A stretch of DNA of 64,000 bases from Flectobacillus major DSM 103 (GCF_000427405.1 NZ_KE386491.1:4411812-4475811); one strand, 5' to 3'. Counted from the first letter of the stretch, positions 18,066 through 27,356 are shown. Made by a program: numbers and translations. Notes: generated by a model from the letters alone, not told the origin.

Positions 18066-19082
18066 ATGAAAGTAACTATTGATAACATCACAATTGACGT
18101 AGAACCAGGTACAACCATTATGCAGGCTGCTCGTAAGATTGGCCCACATATTGCACCTCCTGCGATGTGTTATTATGAACCACTCAAAGGCTCTGGCGGT
18201 AAATGCCGTGCTTGTTTGGTAAAAGTAACTGCAGGTTCTGAGAAAGACCCTCGTCCAATGCCCAAACTCGTTCCTTCTTGTATTACTCAGGTACAAGATG
18301 GTATGATTGTAGAAAATACTGTCAACGAGCAAGTGTTAGAAGCACGCAAAGGTATTGTTGAGTTTTTGTTGCTCAATCACCCGCTCGACTGCCCTGTGTG
18401 CGACCAGGCTGGCGAATGTCATCTACAAGATTTTGCTTTTGAGCATGGTGTGTCAAAAACACGTACCGTCGAAGAGCGTAATACATTTGAACAACACGAT
18501 TTGGGGCCGTATATCCAGCTACACATGAATCGTTGTGTGCTTTGTTACCGTTGTGTGTACACTGCCGACCAAATCACAGAAGGCCGTGTGCATGGGGTAA
18601 TGCACCGTGGCGACCATGCCGAAATCAGTACTTATATCGAGAAAGCCATTGATAACGATTTCTCTGGAAACGTAATCGATGTGTGTCCTGTAGGTGCATT
18701 GACCGACAAAACTTATCGTTTCAAAAATCGTGTTTGGTTTACAAAACCTGTAGAGGCACACTGCGATTGTGAAAAGTGCTCGGGTAATGTAACTTTGTGG
18801 TATCGTGGCGATGAAGTTATCAGAGTCACAGCTCGTAAAAACGAATGGGGCGAGGTAAAAGAATTTATCTGTAATACTTGTCGTTTCGAGCGTAAGAAAA
18901 CTTCTGATTGGATAATCGAAGGGCCAACAAAGGTAGCTCGTCATTCGGTTATTTCGGCTAACAAATATGGTAGTAATCTAATAAAGCCAGCTTTCCCACT
19001 AAAACAAGCGGCAGAGCAATATAAGAAAATCGACGATACTCGTGACCGTTCGTTCTTAGAACCACAAAAACAATTGAAATAG
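18066..19082 (+). CDS. nuoG: NADH-quinone oxidoreductase subunit G, short form
   Basis: A 338-residue protein with the N-terminal iron-sulfur part of NuoG. A [2Fe-2S] ferredoxin domain has ligands in CYYEPLKGSGGKCRAC and PSC. The His-Cys [4Fe-4S] motif is HPLDCPVCDQAGEC. A further [4Fe-4S] set lies in CVLCYRC with CPVGAL, and CDCEKC with ICNTC forms the start of the molybdopterin-type Fe4S4 domain. The protein then stops: the long molybdopterin-oxidoreductase-like domain of canonical NuoG (800-900 residues) is absent, with no trace of it downstream. Short forms are known in Bacteroidota, so this is a lineage feature more than a truncation. Confidence 0.9.
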   Translation: MKVTIDNITIDVEPGTTIMQAARKIGPHIAPPAMCYYEPLKGSGGKCRACLVKVTAGSEKDPRPMPKLVPSCITQVQDGMIVENTVNEQVLEARKGIVEFLLLNHPLDCPVCDQAGECHLQDFAFEHGVSKTRTVEERNTFEQHDLGPYIQLHMNRCVLCYRCVYTADQITEGRVHGVMHRGDHAEISTYIEKAIDNDFSGNVIDVCPVGALTDKTYRFKNRVWFTKPVEAHCDCEKCSGNVTLWYRGDEVIRVTARKNEWGEVKEFICNTCRFERKKTSDWIIEGPTKVARHSVISANKYGSNLIKPAFPLKQAAEQYKKIDDTRDRSFLEPQKQLK

Positions 19083-19183
19083 TTATTTAGAAAGCACAAA
19101 GCTTTAGGCAAGGTAGCTCAGAATACCCTTTCTTAACTAATAGCCCAAAGCCGACAGCAATTAGCTTTAATAATATAATATTC

Positions 19184-20347
19184 ATGGAAATTACGTCAAC
19201 ATTATTTACCGCAAAAGCCATTTATATCGGAGTTATCTTCGCCATAACGCTCGGGGTTGCGGCTTATTCGACTTATTTTGAGCGTAAAATTGCAGCTTTT
19301 ATGCAAGACCGTATCGGGCCAGACCGTGCGGGGCCTTTTGGTATTTTACAGCCATTGGCAGATGCTGTAAAAATGTTCATGAAAGAGGATTTTATCCCTG
19401 CTAACTCAAACAAATGGCTCTTTATTGCAGGCCCTTGCTTGTCGATGCTTACTGCGTTGATGACTTCGGCAGTAGTGCCATTTGGCGATAAATTAGATTT
19501 GGGGGGCGGTGTTATCCTTAATTTACAAGGTATCGATGTAAACGTAGGTATTTTGTGGGTATTTGGTATCGTATCGTTGGGTGTTTATGGCATTTTGGTA
19601 GGAGGTTGGGCTTCTAACAACAAATACTCGTTGTTGGGTGCTATTCGTGCGGCTTCGCAAAATATCTCTTACGAATTGGCTATGGGTTTGTCTATCATCG
19701 CTATTTTGATGCTTACTGGCTCGTTGTCAACAAAGGCTATTGTTGAAGAACAACAAAATGGACACTGGAATATCCTTTATCAACCACTCGGATTTATCAT
19801 ATTTATTGTGTGTGCTTTTGCCGAATGTAACCGTACACCATTTGATTTACCAGAGTGCGAAACCGAGCTGATAGGTGGTTATCATACCGAATATTCTTCT
19901 ATGAAATTGGGCTTCTATTTGTTTGCTGAATATATCAATATGTTTATTTCAGGAGCAGTAATGGCAACACTTTATTTTGGAGGGTACGATTATTTAGGAT
20001 TCGATTGGGTGGCTGCTCAGTTTGGCGAAAATGTAGCAAACTTACTAGGGGTTGGAGCATTGATTTTGAAATCTTTTGCTTTTATCTTCATCTTTATGTG
20101 GGTTCGTTGGACACTCCCTCGCTTCCGTTATGACCAATTGATGCACTTGGGTTGGACTATCCTGATTCCATTGGCAATGTTCAATGTGGTATTAACAGGC
20201 TTGACCATCTTATTGCCACAAGAGCTTGGTGTTTCACCAATGTTTACCATGATTGCTTCTTGGGCTGGTGTAGTGTTGTTGGTGGTTGCATTGTTTGTTT
20301 ATGACTCAATGACTCATAAAAAGAAAAAATTGGCTGTTACACGATAG
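19184..20347 (+). CDS. nuoH: NADH-quinone oxidoreductase subunit H
   Basis: A 387-residue membrane subunit linking the peripheral arm to the proton-pumping arm, with about eight transmembrane segments. Family signatures are AYSTYFERKIAAFMQDRIGPDRAGPFGILQ-type sequence near residues 27-55 (read in parts), AASQNISYELAMGLSI near residue 163, and AECNRTPFDLPECETELIGGYHTEY near residue 212 (in parts). The acidic loop E-E at the quinone funnel is intact. Confidence 0.96.
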   Translation: MEITSTLFTAKAIYIGVIFAITLGVAAYSTYFERKIAAFMQDRIGPDRAGPFGILQPLADAVKMFMKEDFIPANSNKWLFIAGPCLSMLTALMTSAVVPFGDKLDLGGGVILNLQGIDVNVGILWVFGIVSLGVYGILVGGWASNNKYSLLGAIRAASQNISYELAMGLSIIAILMLTGSLSTKAIVEEQQNGHWNILYQPLGFIIFIVCAFAECNRTPFDLPECETELIGGYHTEYSSMKLGFYLFAEYINMFISGAVMATLYFGGYDYLGFDWVAAQFGENVANLLGVGALILKSFAFIFIFMWVRWTLPRFRYDQLMHLGWTILIPLAMFNVVLTGLTILLPQELGVSPMFTMIASWAGVVLLVVALFVYDSMTHKKKKLAVTR

Positions 20348-20402
20348 GATATTTGTTGTATCTTACATTAACATTTCCTGAATTCAAAGAGGGCAAATCA
20401 AG

Positions 20403-20921
20403 ATGAAATTATCAAATAAAACCAAAGTTTTAGAACAAGAAGAAATGACGCTTACCGAGCGTATGTACCTACCTGCTATTGTTGGGGGTATGGCTACTAC
20501 GTTGAAGCACTTCTTTGGCAAAAAAGCAACGATTAAATATCCCGAAGAAAAACGCTATTTGGGGCCAGTATTTCGTGGGCATCATATTTTGAAACGTGAC
20601 GAAAACGGTGCCGAACGCTGTACTGCTTGTGGGCTTTGTGCTGTAGCCTGCCCTGCCGAAGCTATTTCGATGGTAGCCGACGAACGCAAAAAAGGCGAAG
20701 AGGGATTGTATCGTGAAGAAAAATATGCACGTGTATATGAAATCAATATGCTTCGTTGTATTTTCTGTGGTCTTTGTGAAGAGGCTTGTCCAAAACAAGC
20801 TATCTATCTGCGTCACGACAAAATGGTTCAGGTATTCCATGACCGTGATGAGGTGATTTTTGGCAAAGACAAACTTGTAGAAAAAATGGACGACCGTTAC
20901 TTGCGTGATGGCTGGAAATAA
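20403..20921 (+). CDS. nuoI: NADH-quinone oxidoreductase subunit I
   Basis: A 172-residue ferredoxin-like subunit carrying two [4Fe-4S] clusters (N6a and N6b). The two ligand sets are CTACGLCAVACP near residue 78 and CIFCGLCEEACP near residue 119, both complete C-x2-C-x2-C-x3-CP. FRGHHILKRDENG before the first cluster is typical. Confidence 0.96.
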   Translation: MKLSNKTKVLEQEEMTLTERMYLPAIVGGMATTLKHFFGKKATIKYPEEKRYLGPVFRGHHILKRDENGAERCTACGLCAVACPAEAISMVADERKKGEEGLYREEKYARVYEINMLRCIFCGLCEEACPKQAIYLRHDKMVQVFHDRDEVIFGKDKLVEKMDDRYLRDGWK

Positions 20922-21019
20922 TAGAACGGCATAGGCAAATATGCCTATATATACGTTTACTATCATATACTCGTAATAGTAGAAAGTATTTAATAATACT
21001 GGACTAAACTTGAAAAAAA

Positions 21020-21529
21020 ATGCAATTCTGGTACTTTTTAACTGCCCTTACGCTAATTAGTGCGTTGATGGTTGTGCTTTCAAAGAACCCAATCCACAGT
21101 GTATTGTACTTGGTGTTCACTTTCTTTTGTATTTCGGGGCATTATGTATTGCTCAATGCTCAGTTTTTGATGGCTGTAAACATTATCGTGTATGCTGGGG
21201 CAATTATGGTATTGTTCTTGTTTGTGATTATGATGCTAGACTTGCGACGTAACTCGCCAGATTCTAAGTCAAATCTGACAAAATTGGCTGGGGCTATCTT
21301 GGGGGGTACTTTAATGGTTATCCTTATTGCTGCAAGCCGCAAAATGAATTTAGGAACAGGTGCCGACAACCCTGCTTACAGCTCTCAAACGGGTATGGTT
21401 GAAAACCTTGGGCAAATCCTTTATCGCAACTATTTGTTGCCTTTTGAATTAGTATCTATTTTGTTCTTTGTAGCAATGGTAGGGGCGGTAATGTTGGGCA
21501 AAAGAGAAGCAGGAGAACGTAATTTCTAA
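21020..21529 (+). CDS. nuoJ: NADH-quinone oxidoreductase subunit J
   Basis: A 169-residue membrane subunit with about five transmembrane segments. NPIHSVLYLVFTFFCISGHYVLL near the N-terminus and VIVYAGAIMVLFLFVIMML (here NIIVYAGAIMVLF) are the family signatures, including the third helix with its pi-bulge. This is the last complex I gene seen: a terminator follows and the expected nuoK, nuoL, nuoM and nuoN are not in the window. Confidence 0.95.
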   Translation: MQFWYFLTALTLISALMVVLSKNPIHSVLYLVFTFFCISGHYVLLNAQFLMAVNIIVYAGAIMVLFLFVIMMLDLRRNSPDSKSNLTKLAGAILGGTLMVILIAASRKMNLGTGADNPAYSSQTGMVENLGQILYRNYLLPFELVSILFFVAMVGAVMLGKREAGERNF

Positions 21530-21573
21530 TAAAAAGCAGCATATTATGGCTGTTTAGAACAAAAATTAAATAG

Positions 21574-21608
21574 AATCCACTCAAAATATGAGTGGATTTT
21601 TGTTTTTA
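21574..21608 (+). terminator. Terminator after nuoJ
   Basis: A 10-bp perfect stem (21574-21583 with 21589-21598) with a 5-nt loop is followed by TTTTGTTTTT. It ends the nuo transcript. Confidence 0.9.
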
Positions 21609-21658
21609 GGCAAATCCGTACTGTTTAATAGGTTGGGATTTGCTGGATGGCAATATTT

Positions 21659-22678
21659 TTATGGTAGTTTAGGCTTGCCGCTAGTTTTGATAAACTGATG
21701 CGGTGATTGGCCATATTTCTTTTTGAATATCCTTGAAAAACTTGAAGGATAATGAAAGCCCACCATATAAGCTACTTCGTTGATAGTATATACACCAGCT
21801 TGTAAATATCTACAAGCCTGTTCAAGCCGTTCGTTGAGATGATAAGTATACACACTTGTATTAAATACGGTTTTGTAGAGAGCCTTAAATTTGGCTGAAC
21901 TCATACCGATAGATTTGGACAACTCTTCGATAGTAGGACAAGGCTTGCTCAAATCTTCGAGAATAGATTCATTGAGCTTATAAATTTGTTGAATATCGTG
22001 CCTTTTAAATTGCTGTACAGGAATAAAAATACTTTTGTTGACTAATTTCTCGAAGAAGAGCAATGTCAGGTCTAATGCCGTTCGATAAAACAACAGCTTT
22101 GTATTATTTTGATACAAATCTTTATTCAGAAGTGAGCTAATAATACGATGGAGGTCTATATCTATGTTATCAATTTGCCATACGGGCCTATCCTCGGCTA
22201 GTATTCCTTTTAATAACTTGGCAGCTTCAGGCTTTACGTAGGCAATAATATTCTGGGCAATCCATTCTTTTGAGAAGGTGATGGAAAACGATAAGTTTTT
22301 TTTTTTTGCTGGAATAATAATTTCTTGCTGAGCCATCGACGAGCTCATGATAACACAGTAAGGGTAATGACTTTGGGTATAGTCAAGTTTGTCGGTATGA
22401 ACGGTATGATTACTACAAATGGTGATACTCCATTTTCCATTGTTATTGGCAGGGATAGGCCTGATATGCAAGTCGTTGTACAACTGTACTTGCAATAATT
22501 CAATTTCAAATCCAGGTTCAATTTCAATAGAAAAAAATTTGCCTTTTCCGTTGCTATTGTCAATAGTATAAGTATTTTTCTCAGTTAAAATGGTATTTAG
22601 TTCATTAGTAAGTTGAGTAAGAAAAGCGTTCCTATTGAGATACTCGTAAGTAATAGAATGAATATATTTTGATTTCAT
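21659..22678 (-). CDS. AraC-family transcriptional regulator
   Basis: A 339-residue regulator. The C-terminal 95 residues form the double helix-turn-helix DNA-binding domain: TIEELSKSIGMSSAKFKALYKTVF and INEVAYMVGFHYPSSFSRIFKKKYGQSP are characteristic. The N-terminal 230 residues have no domain I recognise but resemble the sensor part of Bacteroidota AraC proteins often linked to siderophore or nutrient uptake. A run of 12 A on the coding strand (22296-22307) encodes three Lys in the N-terminal part and could slip. It lies 159 bp downstream of the receiver-kinase hybrid on the same strand. Confidence 0.92.
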   Translation of the reverse strand: MKSKYIHSITYEYLNRNAFLTQLTNELNTILTEKNTYTIDNSNGKGKFFSIEIEPGFEIELLQVQLYNDLHIRPIPANNNGKWSITICSNHTVHTDKLDYTQSHYPYCVIMSSSMAQQEIIIPAKKKNLSFSITFSKEWIAQNIIAYVKPEAAKLLKGILAEDRPVWQIDNIDIDLHRIISSLLNKDLYQNNTKLLFYRTALDLTLLFFEKLVNKSIFIPVQQFKRHDIQQIYKLNESILEDLSKPCPTIEELSKSIGMSSAKFKALYKTVFNTSVYTYHLNERLEQACRYLQAGVYTINEVAYMVGFHYPSSFSRIFKKKYGQSPHQFIKTSGKPKLP

Positions 22679-22837
22679 CGGCTTAATTATAGGAAATAAT
22701 AGATTACTGTATTATGTCCCTTTTAGGGAGGAAAATAAGATTTGTATTATGTTTAGATTACTACTAAGGTTTTTCAAAATAAGTTTCATACGAGTAAGGA
22801 AAATGGTAATAATATTAAGTAGCAAGAAAAATTGTGT

Positions 22838-23923
22838 TTACATATAGTTGATTGGGATTTTAATTAAAACTTCAAACAAATGGTTTTCACCTTTTACTTC
22901 AATATATCCATCAACCGACTTTACCCATTCTTTTACGATATATAAGCCCAAGCCTGTTCCATTCATATCTTTGGGGTTATGAGCTTGGAAAAAGGGGGTA
23001 ATATCGTAAGTTGAAAAGGTGTAATCGGCTTTGTATTGATTTCTGACAATCAGTACAAACATATTATTTTCTAATCGGGCATCCGAATAAATTGTGTACA
23101 GCGGGTCGGCATATTGAAAAATGTTTTGGTATATTTCTGTAAATATTTGTTCTATATGCGTTTCGTCATAGCCCGATAGGCTTGAAATACTGGACTTGAG
23201 TATAATATCTATATTTTTGGTAGAACTCCTTTTTAGGTTATTAATAATTTTTTGTTGTAAATCAATAACGAATATAGTATGGCTGTTTGTATTTTGCCAA
23301 GGATTTAGGTAATTTGAGAGCTGATTGTACCATAATAATTTACGAGTAATACGGAGCATCCTTTGCCCCGACACATTAATTCCTTCAACTAGCGTGATAG
23401 CATCGTGAATTTGGTGATTTTGTAGCTGTTTTACTACGATTTCGCTCAAATTTACAATTCCATTCAAAGGTGTGAGGTATTCATGATTAGATACCTTGTA
23501 AAAGACATCTACGGCACTTTTGCGTATTTCTACTCCAGTCGAAGCATTTTTTTGAGCACTTATTGTTAGGCGTGCCTTGATAGCTTCGATGAGGTCTCTG
23601 GACATAAAAGGCTTGGTCAGAAAATCGTCGGCTCCCAGATTCATTCCTTTTCTTTTATCTCCAAAATCGGCACGAGCCGTTAAAAATATAAAAGGCAGGT
23701 TTAGGAAATTATGAGTAGCTCTAACCTCCCTTAGAATCTCAAATCCATCTATTTCATCGAGCATAATGTCACAAACAACCAAATCGGGGCAGGTAGTTTT
23801 AATCAGCTGAATCCCTTTTTGACCTTCATGTTCCATAAAACATTCAAAACCATTTAGCTCTAAAATTGTTTTTGTGTTTTCGGCTAGGAGTCGGTCATCT
23901 TCTATCAATACTATTTTTGGCAT
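22838..23923 (-). CDS. Response-regulator/histidine-kinase hybrid, kinase part degenerate
   Basis: A 361-residue protein. Residues 1-120 are a receiver domain with acidic pocket EDD, phospho-acceptor in VVCDIMLDEIDG near residue 52 and Lys in TKPF. The rest resembles HisKA plus HATPase. An H-box-like SNHEYLTPLNGIV is present, an N-box-like EIYQNIFQYA and a G2 motif GTGLGLYIVK are visible, but the region expected to hold the G1 box DxGxG reads VRNQYKADYTFSTYD, with no glycines. ATP binding may be lost or altered, so the domain may act in protein interaction. Its start overlaps the end of the upstream kinase gene by 29 bp, which implies translational coupling. Confidence 0.85.
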   Translation of the reverse strand: MPKIVLIEDDRLLAENTKTILELNGFECFMEHEGQKGIQLIKTTCPDLVVCDIMLDEIDGFEILREVRATHNFLNLPFIFLTARADFGDKRKGMNLGADDFLTKPFMSRDLIEAIKARLTISAQKNASTGVEIRKSAVDVFYKVSNHEYLTPLNGIVNLSEIVVKQLQNHQIHDAITLVEGINVSGQRMLRITRKLLWYNQLSNYLNPWQNTNSHTIFVIDLQQKIINNLKRSSTKNIDIILKSSISSLSGYDETHIEQIFTEIYQNIFQYADPLYTIYSDARLENNMFVLIVRNQYKADYTFSTYDITPFFQAHNPKDMNGTGLGLYIVKEWVKSVDGYIEVKGENHLFEVLIKIPINYM

Positions 23924-25814
23924 GAGTAAAATGTTTATCCTTTATTTCTAGAAGCATACAAGTACCTTTGTTTACCTTGCTTTTGAAATTGATTTCAGCT
24001 TTATGAAAATCTATAAAATATTTTACGATCAACAACCCAAGCCCAGTACCTTTGATTCCATTGGTATTAGATGCTCTGGCAAAGGCTTTAAAGAGCTTTT
24101 GGGTATCTTTGGCTGGAATACCGATTCCATAGTCAGCAATAATAATGAGTACTGCTCCATTGGTGTATCTGATACGAATCCGTGGTATTTTTTTACCCAC
24201 CGAATATTTGATTGCATTGCCCAGTAAGTTTTTAAGGATATGGTACATCATCATTCGGTCAAATGTGGTTTCCCTGATATGGCCTTTTACTTCTAATGCT
24301 ATGGCTAGTTCGTTATTGGGGGCGTATAAATCATCAATGAGAACCTTTACAAAACTTGCTAAATTTTGGGGGTAAGGCTTAAACTCTACCTTGCCACTTT
24401 CTATTTTACTTACTAGCAAAAGCTCTTCCATCAAACTGTGCATGCCATCTATTTCGTTAATGATTCGATTAACGTGGAGGGCTATATCCTCTTTGGTTAT
24501 TTTGTCGTTGCTATTGAGGATTTCCATGATTTCGGCACTCGACTGAATTACCGATAGGGGAGTACGAAGCTCATGTGAAACCACATTTACAAAGCCAGAT
24601 TTTAGTTCATTTAATCTCCTTTCTTTATCTACAATTTTTTGAAGTTCGGATACGGCAAAGTACTGGTCAGAGACATCGTTGATAAAAACAGCAAAGTTTA
24701 ATTCATTGACATCTGTTCTAACGTATGGGGTAAATGAATAGGTGATATGTTTGGTGAAGCCATATTTATCAACAAACTGATGTTTTTTCTGAGAACTATC
24801 TATCTGTTGTGACGAACGATACAGGTCAAAATCTTTGATAATAAAATCAAGTTCGTGGTTGTTGATACTATTAAGGTTTTTACCTATTATGTCGTGTGCA
24901 GGGTAGCCAAATAACGATTCATAAGCGGCATTGGTAAAGATGATATTGTGGTCTTGATCAATAACAATCATTACCATACTCAACAGATTGGCAACCTGTT
25001 CGATATTTTTTTCTTTTTGCAGAATAACCTTTTCAGCATTTCTAATCGACGATACATCTATGCCATAGCCAATCACAATGTCAATTTTATTGTTGTGGTC
25101 AACAATGGGGTGCATTTTGCGTAACAGGTATCGTACATTTTGCTGTTTATCTTCTAGTTTTTCAATGAACTCTTTTGGTTTTCTTTCAGCAATAGCATTA
25201 TTAAATACCGCTCTTCTTTTTTCGGCAATAGTAATATCTTTATTTCTGATTTTGACATAATCAAAATCATCTTTTCCTAAGAGCCATTCTCTAACGATAG
25301 GGTCGGATACGCTGTTTTGATTAATAAAAATATACTTATGATTTTTATCAAAAGCTACAATATCTGCTGGAATATTATGGAGTATTTTTTCATAAAACTG
25401 CTTGGTTTTGAGTAGTTCAAGCTCCATTTTATGAGCATCAGTATAGTCGTAATAAAGCCATAAATGCCCTTCAAGCTGACCATCCTGAAAAATGGGGAGG
25501 TAATCTCTTAGGTATAATTGGCCATTGGCCAATGGGACTAACTCTTTGGATACAGGGCTGTGGTTAATAACGGTTTGATGTACTGTTTCGACAAATCCTG
25601 AAGGATTTTCAAATAACCTTGAAATCATCTGAACAGCCACAATACAATTGGTGCCTACCATTTGTTCGGGTGTTAAGGGAAATCCAAACAAATGACAAAA
25701 GTTTTGGTTGACAAACTCTAAGATTCGGTGTTTGTTCTCCAATAATATGGCAAATGGAATATTATTTAATACAAAATGAAATGGATTTACCAATTTACTA
25801 TTACCTGAAGTCAT
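23895..25814 (-). CDS. PAS-domain sensor histidine kinase
   Basis: A 639-residue kinase without transmembrane segments. Three PAS-like regions precede the kinase core (about residues 10-120, 140-260 and 270-385), with phrases such as ILHNIPADIVAFDKNHKYIF and NLLSMVMIVIDQDHNIIF. The H-box is NVVSHELRTPLSV near residue 413. The N-box (ILKNLLGNAIKYS), G1 (IIADYGIGIP) and G2 (GTGLGLLIVK) are complete. It is likely a soluble sensor of redox, light or a small ligand. Its start overlaps the stop of the upstream response-regulator gene by 4 bp (ATGA). Confidence 0.93.
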   Translation of the reverse strand: MTSGNSKLVNPFHFVLNNIPFAILLENKHRILEFVNQNFCHLFGFPLTPEQMVGTNCIVAVQMISRLFENPSGFVETVHQTVINHSPVSKELVPLANGQLYLRDYLPIFQDGQLEGHLWLYYDYTDAHKMELELLKTKQFYEKILHNIPADIVAFDKNHKYIFINQNSVSDPIVREWLLGKDDFDYVKIRNKDITIAEKRRAVFNNAIAERKPKEFIEKLEDKQQNVRYLLRKMHPIVDHNNKIDIVIGYGIDVSSIRNAEKVILQKEKNIEQVANLLSMVMIVIDQDHNIIFTNAAYESLFGYPAHDIIGKNLNSINNHELDFIIKDFDLYRSSQQIDSSQKKHQFVDKYGFTKHITYSFTPYVRTDVNELNFAVFINDVSDQYFAVSELQKIVDKERRLNELKSGFVNVVSHELRTPLSVIQSSAEIMEILNSNDKITKEDIALHVNRIINEIDGMHSLMEELLLVSKIESGKVEFKPYPQNLASFVKVLIDDLYAPNNELAIALEVKGHIRETTFDRMMMYHILKNLLGNAIKYSVGKKIPRIRIRYTNGAVLIIIADYGIGIPAKDTQKLFKAFARASNTNGIKGTGLGLLIVKYFIDFHKAEINFKSKVNKGTCMLLEIKDKHFTHAKNSIDRR

Positions 25815-26212
25815 TTTACCTGAAAATTAGCATAAGCTTGTTTAAGTGCTTGTTGGAGTATATCGCGGCTAACAGGCTTTTGTATATATGTTACAATATC
25901 AGCATCAGGGCATCTTTGCTGAAACGAGAAATAATCAGATGCAGATATTACGATAATGCTAATTTGAGTATGATGAAAAAACGAAGGATGAGCTTGTATA
26001 TAACTTATTACTTCGTACCCGTCCATAATAGGCATGTGAAGGTCGAGCAAAATTACGATATGTTTCTCCTGTGTATCTTTCAAATATCGAATGGCCTCTT
26101 CTCCATTTTCACACTGCTCAAAACGCACATCTAGTGTTTTTAGTAGGCTTCTTAGTAGCAACCTGTTAACATAGTCATCATCTACTACAAGTGCAATAGT
26201 TTTTTCTCTCAT
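25811..26212 (-). CDS. Single-domain response regulator
   Basis: A 133-residue stand-alone receiver. The acidic pair is VVDDD near residue 10, the phospho-acceptor Asp lies in ILLDLHMPIMDG near residue 57, and the conserved Lys is in IQKPVS near residue 109. No output domain follows, so it acts in a phosphorelay or by protein contact. It is sandwiched between the LuxR-type regulator (14-nt gap) and the PAS kinase (4-bp overlap), so all are in one operon. Confidence 0.92.
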   Translation of the reverse strand: MREKTIALVVDDDYVNRLLLRSLLKTLDVRFEQCENGEEAIRYLKDTQEKHIVILLDLHMPIMDGYEVISYIQAHPSFFHHTQISIIVISASDYFSFQQRCPDADIVTYIQKPVSRDILQQALKQAYANFQVK

Positions 26213-26226
26213 AGCTTCTTAATATT

Positions 26227-26850
26227 TCAGTAGTTGATAAATAGTGCTAGTAGTTCACCTTTAGAGTTGATATTTAATTTTGTGTAAATTTTTTTTACGT
26301 GATCATTCACGGTGGTATAACTAATACTCAAGATACTGGCAATTTCTTTGTACGATAGCCCCTTGAGTAAGTAGTTCATCACATCGTGTTCTCGCTTGGT
26401 AAGTAAGGTCTCGGTTTGGTTTTTAATATTTGATATTCTAGAAAACAACATAGATGCCACCTCTGGCGATATAAGAGCACCGTTGTTTTTGATTATATCA
26501 ATTTTTTTTACCAACTCTTTTAATGACAATGGCTTTAATAAGTAGCCATTGGCTCCAGCTTTGATGGCTTGCCAAATAAGCTCCTCACTACAAGCTCCAC
26601 TTATCATAACTAAATGGGTATTGGGAAATCGTTTACGGATAATACTGATACCCTCTATGCCCGAAATACCTGGAAGGCCGATATCGATAAATATAATATA
26701 TGGCTCGCTTATGACTTTGTCGCCCAACAAGTCTTCAACACTACTTACCGAAAACACCAACCTTATGTCTGTTGACATAGCAAAATAAGTCTCTATATTT
26801 TCTCTTAATAGCGAGTCATCTTCTATAAGGCCAATTAATGTTTCCTTCAT
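26227..26850 (-). CDS. NarL/FixJ-type response regulator with LuxR helix-turn-helix
   Basis: A protein of about 207 residues. The receiver domain has LIEDD near the N-terminus, the phospho-acceptor in FIDIGLPGISG and Lys in LLKPLS. A C-terminal LuxR/GerE domain reads LTKREHDVMNYLLKGLSYKEIA then SYTTVNDHVKKIYTKL. A longer frame begins with TTG at 26892, but the ATG at 26850 (MKETLIGLIEDD) gives the usual receiver start and is chosen. First gene of the minus-strand signalling operon. The DNA target is unknown. Confidence 0.93.
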   Translation of the reverse strand: MKETLIGLIEDDSLLRENIETYFAMSTDIRLVFSVSSVEDLLGDKVISEPYIIFIDIGLPGISGIEGISIIRKRFPNTHLVMISGACSEELIWQAIKAGANGYLLKPLSLKELVKKIDIIKNNGALISPEVASMLFSRISNIKNQTETLLTKREHDVMNYLLKGLSYKEIASILSISYTTVNDHVKKIYTKLNINSKGELLALFINY

Positions 26851-27356
26851 ATTGAGTTTTAGGCTTGACGTAGGGAATAGTTTATCGTACAACTAGGTAT
26901 CTAGTTACGATAGAAAAACGCATTACAGATTAGACTTAGGCAGTTTGGTACTCTGTGAAATAGCTAAATATATATAGCTTTTTCACAAAGTTATACAATG
27001 TATCAGCAAGGAACAATCCCTATTTTTAGGGATTGCATATTTTTTTGCTAACTTCTTATATCAGCCGTGATATGTAGGGTAAAGATACTTTCTTTGTAAG
27101 AGAAATTTGAGTTATGGGGATTGTATTTTATCAGGAAAAAGATATACCAATATTCCAATAGATAGGATTATTACTTTTTATGTTAATATCGAAATTTTTG
27201 AGTAACTACGTGTTCGTATACTTTATACACTATGGTATTATTTGGCTGTACTTTTTATTAATATTTGAAAAAGACGGTGGACAACCAACTGCTAATCATA
27301 CGCTTCAGAGTATATGACATAAAAAACTAGTTATGATGTTTCTATTTTAGTGGTAT
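26851..27356. other. Intergenic region with one hairpin
   Basis: About 506 AT-rich bases between two minus-strand signalling genes. The only notable structure is a 9-bp perfect stem with a 4-nt loop (27014-27022 with 27027-27035) followed on the plus strand by a run of seven T at 27040-27046. It looks like a plus-strand terminator although no plus-strand gene precedes it. The promoter of the LuxR-type regulator operon should lie here, but I did not find a clear element. Confidence 0.5.

Noticed and set aside
20469-20966. 165-codon frame opposite nuoI
   Set aside because: nuoI has both [4Fe-4S] motifs; the antisense frame has no recognisable domain and odd composition.
27014-27046. Plus-strand terminator without an upstream gene
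   Set aside because: The stem and T-run are good, but I could not find a plus-strand gene or RNA before it, so it is only mentioned in the spacer entry and not called a terminator.
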